From an uncultured Bacteroidales bacterium (GTDB taxonomy: Bacteria; Bacteroidota; Bacteroidia; Bacteroidales; Paludibacteraceae), in NCBI GenBank assembly GCA_902774075.1, contig CACYGT010000030.1, positions 1 to 43,187 on the forward strand: a DNA stretch of 43,187 bases, read 5' to 3'. This document shows positions 8,105-17,944 of the stretch, piece by piece (position 1 is the first letter of the stretch; every line of letters begins with the position of its first letter). The notes beneath the pieces were generated by a model. That model did no database searches, was not told the DNA's origin, and worked only from the letters and a program-made list of their open reading frames with translations. Position numbers and translations under genes: made by a program.

Positions 8105-9109
8105 TTATTTGTAAGTCACCTTAGTGATGGTCTCACCAAAGCCCACAATCAGCGCTGCATCGCCTTCGCTGGTCACGATGTTCTGACAACGCTCATCGTA
8201 GACGAACGAGAAGGGGTTCGGCGTCTGGTCATTGACGTCCATCTGAGCTACGAGGTCCTGTCCCCACCAGTTGGACGTGATACGCAGGTTATGGTAGGTT
8301 GCCTCAGGCAGTTCGTAATACACATAGATGGTCTTGCCGGCAGCGGGAGCCAACATGGCGGCTGTCAGTTGGAGTGTAACAGGAGGATCTACTTCCCAGT
8401 TCAGTTCACACGAACCTTCCCAGATAATAGTCTCTTCTGATACCGGCGGCTCCGGAGGATCATTGGTTACAACCAAAGCCTCCGAACCGTACAGTTTGCC
8501 ATCCGCATCCTTGAAGCGCAGTTGGTAGGTTCCCTCTGCGAGCTCCGGCAGCGTGAAGGTCAGACGGCCCTCTCCGTCCAGGATGAACTCGGAGGTAGAG
8601 AAGAGCGGCGTTGCATCGTCGAACATGAGGTTATTGCTCAGCAGCACCTCTTTGACCAGGTCGAGGTTGTTTCCGCTCAGCGTGACAGGCTTGCCCGGTG
8701 CGCCAAAGCGTCCTCCTGCGGGTAGCGGAGCATACGGATCGGTAGCATACGGATTGACGGTGAGTGTTCCCCAGCGTTCTGTACGTTTACCCTTGGTGGT
8801 CACTGCCTCCATGATCAGTTTGTAATGGCCGGCAGGAAAACACATGTTGATCTTATAACCTGTATAGACCTTCTGACCATCGAGATACCAGTTAACGGTC
8901 GTATAGTTGGTCGGGATAGCTATGACGGAGTCATAGTACGCCTCGTCGGGGTTCGCACAAACGGGATTGTATGAGCCGGTACCGGACTCGTTATAGGGAC
9001 GCAGGATAATGGGGTCGTCGTCCTCAGACTGCGTGTCAAACGGAGTATTGTTTTCGCAAGCCGTGAAAGTCAAAACCGCTAACGCTGCAAAAAATAATAT
9101 CTTTTTCAT
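8105..9109 (-). CDS. Surface glycan-binding lipoprotein (SusE/F position)
   Basis: A 334-residue lipoprotein: MKKILFFAALAVLTFTAC with Cys18. The start at 9109 is chosen over a Met five codons earlier because it directly precedes the signal peptide. The body looks all-beta: an Ig/PKD-like segment (VNWYLDGQKVYTGY), an IPT/TIG-like segment (GKPVTLSGNNLDLVKEVLL and GTYQLRFKDADG) and a C-terminal domain with several exposed Trp (CELNW, SNWWGQDL) of the kind that stack on sugars. There are no catalytic motifs. Directly downstream of susD, it fits a surface glycan-binding protein that helps hold beta-glucan for SusCD. The specificity is inferred from the locus. Confidence 0.75.
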   Translation of the reverse strand: MKKILFFAALAVLTFTACENNTPFDTQSEDDDPIILRPYNESGTGSYNPVCANPDEAYYDSVIAIPTNYTTVNWYLDGQKVYTGYKINMCFPAGHYKLIMEAVTTKGKRTERWGTLTVNPYATDPYAPLPAGGRFGAPGKPVTLSGNNLDLVKEVLLSNNLMFDDATPLFSTSEFILDGEGRLTFTLPELAEGTYQLRFKDADGKLYGSEALVVTNDPPEPPVSEETIIWEGSCELNWEVDPPVTLQLTAAMLAPAAGKTIYVYYELPEATYHNLRITSNWWGQDLVAQMDVNDQTPNPFSFVYDERCQNIVTSEGDAALIVGFGETITKVTYK

Positions 9110-9137
9110 AATTAAAATATTCATTATTAATTATTCA

Positions 9138-10832
9138 TTACTTTACATCCCACCAAACGGGTGCATGCCAGTCATAGGTACCGGTTACACGGCTCTTGGC
9201 TTCGTTATAGTTCACGCCGTTATAACGCTCTTCGTTGAGCGGGTAGCACAAACGAACAGGGATCTCAGCGCCGTCGATGATCGGATATTCATCCGTTCCG
9301 GCGGGCGGTAACAACTTCGGATAGCCCGAGCGACGTACGTTTGCCCAAGCCTCAGCAGGATTGTGGAAATGGAGAATCCAAGCCTGGGTATTGATTTGCT
9401 CCAACTGTTTCTCCAGGTCGCCGTCAGCCCACTTGATGTTGGGCTCTTGCAGATAAGCAGCTACTGCATCGGCAGGGATAGCCACACATTTGTAATAGTC
9501 ATAGAGGAACTCCATCGACTGGCGGATACCTTCTTCGTACCAGGATTTGGCATCACCGCTGGCCAAGTTTCGTGCTGCAGCCTCGGCTTGGAGGAAACAT
9601 ACCTCGGCATAGGTCATGAGCACACCGGGGTTATCGGACTGCATGAAGTTATTTGCCAGTTTCGGTCTGAGCCAACGAGGGTTGTTGTTCGGTTTGAACT
9701 CCGGATGGGTCTTCTGCACTTCTTCCACTGCTATAGCCAGTTCGCTACCAGCGATGTTACTCGGATAGTTCGGCCATGGGCTATAGGAGAAGCAACCGGG
9801 ATCGTTCGGCTGAACGACCACCATATCCGGATTAGCGATCTGGGTAGCTATTACCGCATCGGTCATGTCGATACGTCCCTCAGGACTGGTTGTCGCCATA
9901 TAGTCATCGATATAGAAATGGCAGATACGCGAGGTACGCGGGTCGTTGTTTTTGAAAAGCGCATCCCAGAAGGTAGTACAGATATACGATTGGTGGTTGG
10001 TCGGGTCATTACCGTAGAAGTACTTCGAGAGCGCATTACCACGGAAGTCCTTGTACGAATCCTGACCGAAGCTGAAGGTGATATTCATGTGTTTAACACA
10101 TGCATTACCGTCCTTGCTCGTCATCACGCCGTCTGCGAGAGCAGCCTGAATCTCCTCCTGCGCCTTGGTCGGGTTCACCTCCGAGATACGCATTGCGTAA
10201 CGGAGACGAAGCGAGTTGGCGAAGGTCTTCCAAGCCTGGATATCTCCCTCAAAGAGCGGGTCGGTATCAATCTTGTTCGCGCTGCTGTTAAACAGTTTGG
10301 CGGCATCCTTCAGTTCCTCGAAGAAACCGTAGTAGATGTCCGACTGCTTGTCATAAACAGGACGAGTATTGCCGGTGATATAGCCTAAACCGGCCTCGCT
10401 GTACGGGATGTCGCCGTAGAAGTCGGTCAGCAGACCGCTTACATAGACGCGGAAGATACGCAAAGCTGCTTGCAGGTTGGCCATCGACGGGTCGTTCTTC
10501 GTCTTGTCGATAGCATCGGTCAAGTTACGGATAGCACCGGGGTAGAGGTTACTCCACGGACGCGACATCTCATTGTCGTTAGCACGGTGCTGACCACCGT
10601 AGTTCGTGGTATTCCAGCAGCCCATGAGGTGCTGCGTGAAAGCGTATGTGTACAGACGATAGGTGTCCACAAAAGTCATATCTCCGTACATCTGCAGCTC
10701 GGCATACGTCAACTGCGAAGCAGGATTGATGCTGTCTGCTTTTGTGGGGTCTGTATTGATCTCCTCGTAAACCTTGTCTGAACAAGAAACGAAGGCAAGG
10801 GCTAAAGCCACAATATAAAGAATCTTTTTCAT
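9138..10832 (-). CDS. SusD/RagB-family outer-membrane lipoprotein
   Basis: A 564-residue protein with a lipoprotein signal (Cys17 in LAFVSC) followed by the NTDPTKADSINPASQLTYAE start typical of the SusD-like_2 subgroup (PF12771). SusD proteins are surface lipoproteins that form the lid of the SusC channel and bind the glycan. Later segments such as MTYAEVCFLQAEAAARN and the C-terminal EAWANVRRSGYPKL are classic SusD/RagB family features (tetratricopeptide-like helices). It lies 20 nt downstream of susC, the invariant order for these pairs. The likely ligand is a beta-glucan or cello-oligosaccharide, judged from the neighbouring enzymes. Confidence 0.95.
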   Translation of the reverse strand: MKKILYIVALALAFVSCSDKVYEEINTDPTKADSINPASQLTYAELQMYGDMTFVDTYRLYTYAFTQHLMGCWNTTNYGGQHRANDNEMSRPWSNLYPGAIRNLTDAIDKTKNDPSMANLQAALRIFRVYVSGLLTDFYGDIPYSEAGLGYITGNTRPVYDKQSDIYYGFFEELKDAAKLFNSSANKIDTDPLFEGDIQAWKTFANSLRLRYAMRISEVNPTKAQEEIQAALADGVMTSKDGNACVKHMNITFSFGQDSYKDFRGNALSKYFYGNDPTNHQSYICTTFWDALFKNNDPRTSRICHFYIDDYMATTSPEGRIDMTDAVIATQIANPDMVVVQPNDPGCFSYSPWPNYPSNIAGSELAIAVEEVQKTHPEFKPNNNPRWLRPKLANNFMQSDNPGVLMTYAEVCFLQAEAAARNLASGDAKSWYEEGIRQSMEFLYDYYKCVAIPADAVAAYLQEPNIKWADGDLEKQLEQINTQAWILHFHNPAEAWANVRRSGYPKLLPPAGTDEYPIIDGAEIPVRLCYPLNEERYNGVNYNEAKSRVTGTYDWHAPVWWDVK

Positions 10833-10852
10833 AATTACACAAGACTTACGCG

Positions 10853-13800
10853 TTAGAATTTAATGTTAAAGTTAAGACCGTAGCTACGGCGGCTTGGGAG
10901 CGAACCGTACTCCAGTCCGAGACCGGAGGTGTTATACTGTGCATCCGGGTCAATATCCTTGATATTCTTCCAGATGATGAACGGGTTACGTGCTACGAAG
11001 CTGATACCTACGTGCTTCACAATACCTCTCTTGTCCAACCAGTTTCTCGGGAAGTCGAGTGTGAGGGTTAACTCACGGCACTTGACATACGAGTTGTCAT
11101 AGATAAACGGCTCGGGAGTGTTGTTCGACACCTCACGCCAGTAGGTCTCGGGGTTCACGTAGATATCGTTGTCGCGATAGGTACCGTCTCCGTTGTCAAT
11201 CACACCGTCTACGAGGTAACCACCTGTGGCAACCCATCCCGATGTCACACCTGCTGCGCGACGTGCTTCCTCGGAAGCGTACCATTCCGCACGGCCGACC
11301 AGAGTCTCTTTGGCCTTACCGGTCTCGTAAGCCGAGCACTCAGACATCGAGAAGATATCTGCACCCACTTTGATATCGAACAAGGCGGTCAAGCTAACCA
11401 TCTTATAGCGGAGAGTGGTCGATATACCACCGGTCCAATCCCACTGTGCGTTGCCTAACACTTTGTATTCCGTCGTATACTTAGGAAGACCTGTTTTGCC
11501 ATCGACGATGACGCGACCTTCTTCGTTGCGCAAGAACGCCGGACCACAGAGCGTTGCATACTGCTCGCCTACACGTGCTGTAACGGCGATGTTCTTCCAC
11601 GATGCTCGGGTCAACTCCAGTTCGTTCGTTCCTTCAATCAGATCCAGCACTTTGTTGTCGTTCTTCGACCAGTTGATACCCAAGTCCCAGGTGAAGTCCT
11701 TGACGGATACTAAGCGGGCACCGAAGGTGATTTCAAAACCCTGGTTAAGGATAGCACCGGCATTGATCAGGTTATAGTCATAACCGCTGGCAGAAGAAGT
11801 AGCCATGGCGATGATCTGATCCTTCGACACCTGATGATAGTAGGTAAAATCGAGGCTGATACGGCTGTTGCACCATTTGGTCTCAAAACCGGTCTCGATA
11901 GAGCGTGTACGAGTCGGCTTCAGGTCCGCATTCGGACTGGAGTTACCATATACGAATCCGATATCATAGCCCGAGTAGCCGAACTGCGCCTTGCTGTAAC
12001 GGAGGCTCAACTGATACGGGTCGGTATCACTACCTACCTCTGCCCAGCTGAGACGGATCTTACCGTAAGGCAGTACGTTACGATGCGATTTGATCAACTC
12101 CGAGAACACCCACGAACCGCTGACAGACGGATAGACATAGAGGTTCTTGCCGGCTGCCAGGGTAGAAGACTTATCACCACGGACGGTAGCATCCAAGTAC
12201 AACATGTGACGCCAACCGAGGTTCGCACTACCGAAGACGGAAACGATACGCTTGCGGTAAGTGGACTCCTCGACAGACTGCTCTTTGAAACTCGACATTG
12301 CAACCACCTCACGAACACTCATGTCCGATCCGGTGTTGGTCAGCACCTTGTTGTTCACGTCATAGACGTTCGCACCGGCTGTAGCCGTGAAGTCGAAGTC
12401 ACCCCAACTGTCGGTGTAGATACCGAGGAACTCGGCATTGATCATGCGGTTGTTCCAGAAGATATTCTGCAGACGACCAGCCTCATAACCCGGAGTCGTC
12501 GGATACTTGAAGTCCGAGAACTCGAAGCGGTTGAGCTCGGCACCTACGGTCGCTTGTAACTTCAATTGCGGAATGACATTGTACACGATCTTACCGTTCA
12601 TACGGAGCAGGTCCTTGTACGATTGGTTCTTGTTCTTGTATATCTCCCAATAGGGGTTAACATTATATACGTCATTACCGTTCCAGTTGTAATACTCACC
12701 CAACTCGTTCTCGTAGTTCTTGAGCCAAGCCTGGTCATAGGTAGTAGAGAGTGTCATAAGGTTCTTACCTACGTTCGAGCGGTCATCACCCAGCGCAGGA
12801 CGGTTCTTCACGTTCTCATGCGTGTAGTTGATATTGAAATCCAGATCTACCTTACCAATCGACGTGTTGGCACGCAGGTTCAAGTTGTTACGACTCATGT
12901 TCGAGTTCGGGAGGATATCCTTGTTACGCAGATCGGTATATGCGAAGCGGATACCTGTCTTACCGGTATTCATCGATATAACTGCCGTGTTGGTAGCCGT
13001 TAGACCGAGTTCGAAGAAATGGGCGGTGTTGTTCGGAACAATCAGGAACGGGTGCTCCTGACCGTCGTAGTAACGTAAGATGATACCACCGTCTGCTTTC
13101 GGTCCCCAGGACTTGTTGGTACTGGTGACAGCATCGTAGTTGTACTGACCGTCAGAACCCATACCATAGACTTGCTGTACATTGTCCCACTTACTTAACT
13201 GATCATCGAGGGTGAAGGTACCGTTGTACTCTACGCCCCATTTGGCATCACCGGTGTTGGCTTTCTTGGTTGTGATAAGGATCACACCATGGCTGGCACG
13301 GCTACCGTAGAGCGCCGCAGCTGCCGGACCTTTGAGCACCGACATCGACTCGATATCATCGGGGTTGAGAGAGGAGATTCCGTCACCGAAGTCATAGCCG
13401 CCTTCGTTGCCGGCCTCACCATAGCTGGTGTTGTCCATTGGCACACCGTCGATGACGTAGAGCGGTTGGTTGTTTCCGGCAATCTCAGTAGCTCCACGCA
13501 GTACGACGCGGGTCGAACCGGAAGCACCACCTGCCGTCTCTTGTACGACCAGACCGGCTACACGACCGGCCATCGAGTTAGCGGCACTCGGGTTACCTGC
13601 TTTCGTCAGGTCTTCACCCTTCATCTCGCTTACTTCGTAACCCAAAGCCTTTCGGTCACGTTTGATACCCATCGCGGTCACAACAACCTCAGAGAGCACC
13701 TCTGTGTTCTCCGCCATCACCACATGAATAGGTGCATCGGTCACTGTGATCGTCTGCGACGTATAACCCATATAGGAGAACTCCAGCTCATCGCCGACTT

Positions 13801-13990
13801 TCGCCTCTATGGTAAAGTTACCATCAAAATCGGTAATCGTACCGACTGTGGTTCCTTTCACGAGTACGCTGGCGCCGATGAGCGGACCGTCGGCGTCCTC
13901 AACTATACCCGTCACTGTGTTCTGTGCATAAGCCAAACTACCCCAAAAGAAGAGCATCGCACTCAGCACAATTTTCCAATACTGTTTCAT
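10853..13990 (-). CDS. SusC/RagA-family TonB-dependent transporter
   Basis: A 1045-residue outer-membrane transporter. In order: signal peptide (to about residue 22, SLAYAQ), a carboxypeptidase-D-like regulatory domain (VTGIVEDADGPLIGASVLVKG), a TonB box region (EVVVTAMGIKR), a plug domain with PLYVIDGVPMDN and ALYGSRASHGVILITTKK, and a 22-strand barrel ending in an aromatic residue (NFNIKF). It imports oligosaccharides into the periplasm using TonB energy, with the downstream SusD as lid. There is no N-terminal STN/anti-sigma-sensing domain, which fits regulation by the nearby AraC-type protein rather than by an ECF sigma factor pair. Confidence 0.97.
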   Translation of the reverse strand: MKQYWKIVLSAMLFFWGSLAYAQNTVTGIVEDADGPLIGASVLVKGTTVGTITDFDGNFTIEAKVGDELEFSYMGYTSQTITVTDAPIHVVMAENTEVLSEVVVTAMGIKRDRKALGYEVSEMKGEDLTKAGNPSAANSMAGRVAGLVVQETAGGASGSTRVVLRGATEIAGNNQPLYVIDGVPMDNTSYGEAGNEGGYDFGDGISSLNPDDIESMSVLKGPAAAALYGSRASHGVILITTKKANTGDAKWGVEYNGTFTLDDQLSKWDNVQQVYGMGSDGQYNYDAVTSTNKSWGPKADGGIILRYYDGQEHPFLIVPNNTAHFFELGLTATNTAVISMNTGKTGIRFAYTDLRNKDILPNSNMSRNNLNLRANTSIGKVDLDFNINYTHENVKNRPALGDDRSNVGKNLMTLSTTYDQAWLKNYENELGEYYNWNGNDVYNVNPYWEIYKNKNQSYKDLLRMNGKIVYNVIPQLKLQATVGAELNRFEFSDFKYPTTPGYEAGRLQNIFWNNRMINAEFLGIYTDSWGDFDFTATAGANVYDVNNKVLTNTGSDMSVREVVAMSSFKEQSVEESTYRKRIVSVFGSANLGWRHMLYLDATVRGDKSSTLAAGKNLYVYPSVSGSWVFSELIKSHRNVLPYGKIRLSWAEVGSDTDPYQLSLRYSKAQFGYSGYDIGFVYGNSSPNADLKPTRTRSIETGFETKWCNSRISLDFTYYHQVSKDQIIAMATSSASGYDYNLINAGAILNQGFEITFGARLVSVKDFTWDLGINWSKNDNKVLDLIEGTNELELTRASWKNIAVTARVGEQYATLCGPAFLRNEEGRVIVDGKTGLPKYTTEYKVLGNAQWDWTGGISTTLRYKMVSLTALFDIKVGADIFSMSECSAYETGKAKETLVGRAEWYASEEARRAAGVTSGWVATGGYLVDGVIDNGDGTYRDNDIYVNPETYWREVSNNTPEPFIYDNSYVKCRELTLTLDFPRNWLDKRGIVKHVGISFVARNPFIIWKNIKDIDPDAQYNTSGLGLEYGSLPSRRSYGLNFNIKF

Positions 13991-14017
13991 AGATTGTTTG
14001 TTAAATGAATATTAGGA

Positions 14018-15310
14018 TTAATTATAATGTCCATTTTGATTTTTCGGAGCATTCTGACCTTTGCGGCTACTCTCCGGTGCGGCGTCATAGATCGACTTAA
14101 GGGTGTAGGTCGGGTCGTTATTCTCCCAACTGTCCACCATCGCGCGTACGGCTTGTTCGCCTGTACCAATATATTTACCCGTCTGATGGTTGATCACGCC
14201 GAAACCGTCATTACCGGCCTTGCTGTTACCGTTATCCCAATAGAGTGCAGGGATACGACGATCGCGCATGGCTTTGCATATATAGCGGAAGTAATAGAGA
14301 CGGAAAGGCTCGTCCTCTTTGGCCGTACGACGAACAGCGCCGAACTCACCGAAATACACCGGGACTCCGCGACGCACATACATGTTAAACAAGCGGTTGA
14401 GCATGCCTACATACGCCTCTTCTCCTGCTCCGGGTACCACATCCACACCGGTATGCCCCCATTCCTGTACAGCAGCTGAGCCGGCAAAATCCCAGGGGTC
14501 ATAACTGTGTACGGCAACCATGATACGGTTCTCTACCTCATCGGTCGGAATGACTAAGTTCTCTACCGTCAAGTCCGGGTTACATACATAGCCCGGCACA
14601 CCGATATAACGTGTCTTGTTCATTCCACCTGCTGCACGGATCGCATCCACACACACTTGGTTCCACTCATTAAGTACGCGGTATTGGGCACCACCGTCTG
14701 TACGGTTAGCGCCTCCCCCCCAACCGCCGTCCTGGATCTCGTTTAGGGTCTCGAACACGAGCCACTCGCCATGGTTAACAAAACGCTGTGCAATCTGCAA
14801 CCATACCATCGTCAGCTCCTGCTTGATGAGTTGGTTCTTCTCCTCGCTGGCAACGGCCGCCGGCAGGTCCAACCAGTGATAGCCTGCACTCGGTGTATCC
14901 TTGGCGCCGTAACCGTCGTGGTGGATATTAATGATTACGATAAGGCCTGCTTTGTGGGCCATCTCCACCAACTCGGCTACGCGGTCCATCCATCCTTTCT
15001 CGATGGTATATGTCGGCGCATTACCGATATGCCCCATCCATGTGACAGGAATACGAACGGACTTAAAACCGGCTTTGGCTACACCGTTGAAGGTCTGCTG
15101 GGTAGCGGCTTTGTTACCCCATCCTTCTTCGTACGAGCAACCGTTGTAGTGCGCATCCATCTGGTTGCCGAGGTTCCAACCGATACCCATCGACATAGCG
15201 AACTGAATCGCTTCGTTGTCCATCGGACGCGGTTTTTGACCTTTCTCTTGCGCTTCGCAGGCGGTCAACACAGCCATAAGCGCAATGCATAATACAGATA
15301 ATTTTTTCAT
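14018..15310 (-). CDS. GH5 endo-beta-glucanase (cellulase), lipoprotein
   Basis: A 430-residue family 5 hydrolase. A lipoprotein signal (Cys18 in VLTAC) puts it in the periplasm or on the outer membrane. The barrel starts with GIGWNLGNQMDAH (42-54), followed by VRIPVTW (85-91) and NIHHDGYG (128-135). The acid/base is Glu191 in VFETLNEIQ and the nucleophile Glu322 in VYFGEFGAV. These match the GH5 retaining mechanism, with endo-cleavage of beta-1,4-glucan most likely; mannan or xyloglucan cannot be excluded. The final 30 residues are polar (Gln/Asn/Lys-rich) and unlike the catalytic domain. It sits 4 nt after the GH94 gene and 27 nt before susC, so it is in the same operon. Confidence 0.92.
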   Translation of the reverse strand: MKKLSVLCIALMAVLTACEAQEKGQKPRPMDNEAIQFAMSMGIGWNLGNQMDAHYNGCSYEEGWGNKAATQQTFNGVAKAGFKSVRIPVTWMGHIGNAPTYTIEKGWMDRVAELVEMAHKAGLIVIINIHHDGYGAKDTPSAGYHWLDLPAAVASEEKNQLIKQELTMVWLQIAQRFVNHGEWLVFETLNEIQDGGWGGGANRTDGGAQYRVLNEWNQVCVDAIRAAGGMNKTRYIGVPGYVCNPDLTVENLVIPTDEVENRIMVAVHSYDPWDFAGSAAVQEWGHTGVDVVPGAGEEAYVGMLNRLFNMYVRRGVPVYFGEFGAVRRTAKEDEPFRLYYFRYICKAMRDRRIPALYWDNGNSKAGNDGFGVINHQTGKYIGTGEQAVRAMVDSWENNDPTYTLKSIYDAAPESSRKGQNAPKNQNGHYN

Positions 15311-15314
15311 AGTA

Positions 15315-17777
15315 TTAAAGAATTATAGTATATTCATGTTTACCGGGTGCATACGGCAGTACCGTCGGTTGGTCTGCATGCTGTTTACCATTCGGGTTCT
15401 TGACAGTGATAACATACTCGGCATCGCGCCATTTACGGGTTACCTTGTACTCCTTGAGGTCACTCGGGATACAGGGGTTAACACGCAGCCCTTCGTATGT
15501 CGGTTGGATACCTAAGATGTGCTGACTGATGACGAGCCAGTTCCATGCAGCCGTACCGGTGAGCCAGCTGTTCTTGCCCTCTCCGGGCTTAGCGGCTTCC
15601 TTGCCGGCCACCATCTGGCAATAGACATACGGCTCTACCTTATGCAGATCCTGATCTTTGATCCACGCCGGCGCAATCTTCTTATAGAGTGTCCAAGCAT
15701 CGTTACCTCGACCGGCTTCGGTCATAGCGATGATGACCCATGGGTTGTTATGGCAGAAGATACCACCGTTCTCCTTATAACCAGCCGGATAGGTGCTTTG
15801 CTCGCCGAGTTCGATATGATAGGTCGTATAGGCGGGATAATTGAGCACCATACCATGCTCGCTGTCCAGCAGTTTAGCGGCACTGTCCAACGCTTTCTCC
15901 GGCATGCCGAGTTCGGCGCCGATACGTGCCATACCGCACCAACCTTGGCTCTCGATGAAAATCTGTCCCTCCTCGTTCTCATGAGATCCTACTTTGTTGC
16001 CATAGAAGTCATAGGCACGCAGGTACCATTCGCCGTCCCAACCGAACTGCTCTACGGCCTTGCACATCTTCTCGATCTCTGCCTCGTAGGCCGAAGCGTC
16101 CATCTTCTTTGCCTTCAGCAACTCTACAAACTGACGCCCGCAGAAGACGAACAGACCTGCGATCATCAGGCTCTCCGCCTTACTACCCTCGGTCTTATTG
16201 CCCGTCGTCTGGAAGGATTCATTCGGATCGTTGGAGAAGCAGTTGAGATTCAAGCAGTCATTCCAGTCCGCACGACCGATGAGCGGCAGGCCGTGAGGAC
16301 CTACATTGTTGACTACATGGTTGAAACTGATACGCAGATGCTCCAACAGACTCACTTCCGTTCCCGGTTCGTTATCCCAAGGCACCATCTCGTCGAGGAT
16401 GCTGAAATCGCCCGTCTCACGGATATACGCCGTTGTACCAAAGAGAAGCCACATCGGGTCGTCATTGAAACCACCGCCGATATCGTTGTTACCGCGTTTG
16501 GTGAGCGGTTGGTACTGATGGTAGCAACCGCCATCCGGGAACTGGGTCGAAGCGATATCGATGATACGTTGACGGGCACGCGAAGGGATCTGGTGAACGA
16601 AGCCCACGAGGTCCTGGTTCGAGTCACGGAAGCCCATTCCACGACCTACTCCACTCTCGAAGAACGATGCCGAACGACTCATACAGAACGTGATCATACA
16701 CTGGTACTGATTCCAGATATTGACCATGCGGTTCATGCGTTCGTCGCTGCTCTCAACATGGTATTTGCTGAGCAACTCATCCCACAATGCATTCAGTTCT
16801 GCAAAAGCAGCATCTACAGCCTTTACGGTTGCAAAACGTTTCAGCACCTCGTGCGCGTGTACCTTATTAATAATATGATGATCTTTCTCGCCTAAAGACG
16901 TCAACTCTCCGTTATGAGTAGCAAACTTCTGGTCCTGTTCATTCTCTGCATAGCCGAGCACAAAGATAAAATCTTTACTTTCACCCGGCTCCAGTCTGAC
17001 CTCAATATAATGGCTCGCTATCGGGCTCCAGCCATGTGCCAAGCTATCCTTCGAATGACCGGACATTACTGCTTCGGGTTCACTAAGGTCATTATACAGG
17101 CCCACAAACGACTCGCGGTCCGTATCGTATCCCTGTACCGGGCAATTGACAGCATAGTAAGCATAGTGGTCGCGACGCTCTTTGTACTCGGTCTTATGGT
17201 AGATAGTAGTCCAGTCACCGCGCTCTATCTCCACCTCGCCGGTCGAGAGATTACGCTGGAAATTCTCACCATCGGTTGCGGCATTCCACAGACACCATTC
17301 TGCATAACTGAACAGCCTGAGCGTTTTTCTTTCTTTATCCTCGTTCGTGAGGGTCAGTTTCTGAATCTCTGCCTTCACGCCCAGCGGTACAAAATACAAT
17401 ACGCTCGCGCGTAGCCGATTGCGCACACCTGTTATGCGCGTGTAGTTCAGACCATGGCGGCACTCATACTTGTCCAGTTTGGTTTTGCAGGGTTTCCATC
17501 CCGGATTCCATACAATCGTCGGCTGACCAACGAATATCGGTTTCTCCGAAATATAAAAATAGCGGCCTACCGAATCCATCGGGACGCTATTGTAACGATA
17601 ACGGGTGATACGACGGAACTTCGCATCCTTGTAGAAGTTATAACCGCCTGCGGTGTTAGAAATCAAACCGAAAAAGTCTTCGTTTCCAAGGTAGTTGATC
17701 CAAGGGAAAGGAGTTTTCGGATCGGTGATGACGTATTCGCGTTTTGCGTCATCGAAATGTCCGTATTCTTTGCTCAT
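15315..17777 (-). CDS. GH94 cellobiose phosphorylase
   Basis: An 820-residue family 94 phosphorylase without a signal peptide, so cytoplasmic. It converts cellobiose plus phosphate to alpha-glucose-1-phosphate and glucose, saving ATP. Recognisable stretches are the N-terminal YGHFDDAKREYVITDPKTP, PWINYLGNEDFFGLISNTAG, GMGFRDSNQDLVGFVH (380-395) and GLPLIGRADWNDCLNLNCFS, where Asp504 of RADWND is the catalytic general acid in this family. The C-terminal WLTGTAAWNW (substrate pocket) is also present. The close match to cellobiose rather than chitobiose or cellodextrin enzymes is by recall of motifs. As the first gene of the operon it has a promoter about 25-55 nt upstream, facing the divergent AraC-type gene. 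Confidence 0.94.
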   Translation of the reverse strand: MSKEYGHFDDAKREYVITDPKTPFPWINYLGNEDFFGLISNTAGGYNFYKDAKFRRITRYRYNSVPMDSVGRYFYISEKPIFVGQPTIVWNPGWKPCKTKLDKYECRHGLNYTRITGVRNRLRASVLYFVPLGVKAEIQKLTLTNEDKERKTLRLFSYAEWCLWNAATDGENFQRNLSTGEVEIERGDWTTIYHKTEYKERRDHYAYYAVNCPVQGYDTDRESFVGLYNDLSEPEAVMSGHSKDSLAHGWSPIASHYIEVRLEPGESKDFIFVLGYAENEQDQKFATHNGELTSLGEKDHHIINKVHAHEVLKRFATVKAVDAAFAELNALWDELLSKYHVESSDERMNRMVNIWNQYQCMITFCMSRSASFFESGVGRGMGFRDSNQDLVGFVHQIPSRARQRIIDIASTQFPDGGCYHQYQPLTKRGNNDIGGGFNDDPMWLLFGTTAYIRETGDFSILDEMVPWDNEPGTEVSLLEHLRISFNHVVNNVGPHGLPLIGRADWNDCLNLNCFSNDPNESFQTTGNKTEGSKAESLMIAGLFVFCGRQFVELLKAKKMDASAYEAEIEKMCKAVEQFGWDGEWYLRAYDFYGNKVGSHENEEGQIFIESQGWCGMARIGAELGMPEKALDSAAKLLDSEHGMVLNYPAYTTYHIELGEQSTYPAGYKENGGIFCHNNPWVIIAMTEAGRGNDAWTLYKKIAPAWIKDQDLHKVEPYVYCQMVAGKEAAKPGEGKNSWLTGTAAWNWLVISQHILGIQPTYEGLRVNPCIPSDLKEYKVTRKWRDAEYVITVKNPNGKQHADQPTVLPYAPGKHEYTIIL

Positions 17778-17802
17778 AAATACAATAAATCAAATTACGC
17801 TG

Positions 17803-17834
17803 CAAAATTACTGCTTTTTTATGAGGTGCACTAA
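17803..17834 (-). promoter_or_regulatory. Promoter of the beta-glucan utilisation operon
   Basis: Minus-strand TAATTTTG (17803-17810) matches the -7 consensus. The -33 position (17831-17834) reads TTAG rather than TTTG, one base off, as would suit a promoter needing an activator. It ends 25 nt from the GH94 start codon. Confidence 0.65.
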
Positions 17835-17862
17835 TACTTTTCCGACCGAAAATATGCGTTTT

Positions 17863-17879
17863 TTGTAAAAATTGTAAAA
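17863..17879 (+). repeat. TTGTAAAA direct repeat between the divergent promoters
   Basis: TTGTAAAA occurs at 17863-17870 and 17872-17879 (9-bp period), just upstream of the AraC-type gene's promoter and about 30-50 bp upstream of the GH94 promoter. AraC-family proteins often bind direct repeats, so this is a candidate operator. A-T richness makes chance a real possibility. Confidence 0.3.
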
Positions 17880-17884
17880 TATAG

Positions 17885-17916
17885 TTTGCAAATATGGAAA
17901 AATTATATTAATTTTG
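17885..17916 (+). promoter_or_regulatory. Promoter of the AraC-type regulator gene
   Basis: Plus-strand TTTG (17885-17888), a 20-nt spacer and TAATTTTG (17909-17916) form a full Bacteroidota consensus promoter, ending 28 nt before the ATG at 17945. Confidence 0.75.
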
Positions 17917-17944
17917 CACCATATTAACAATTCAACCATCCGAT

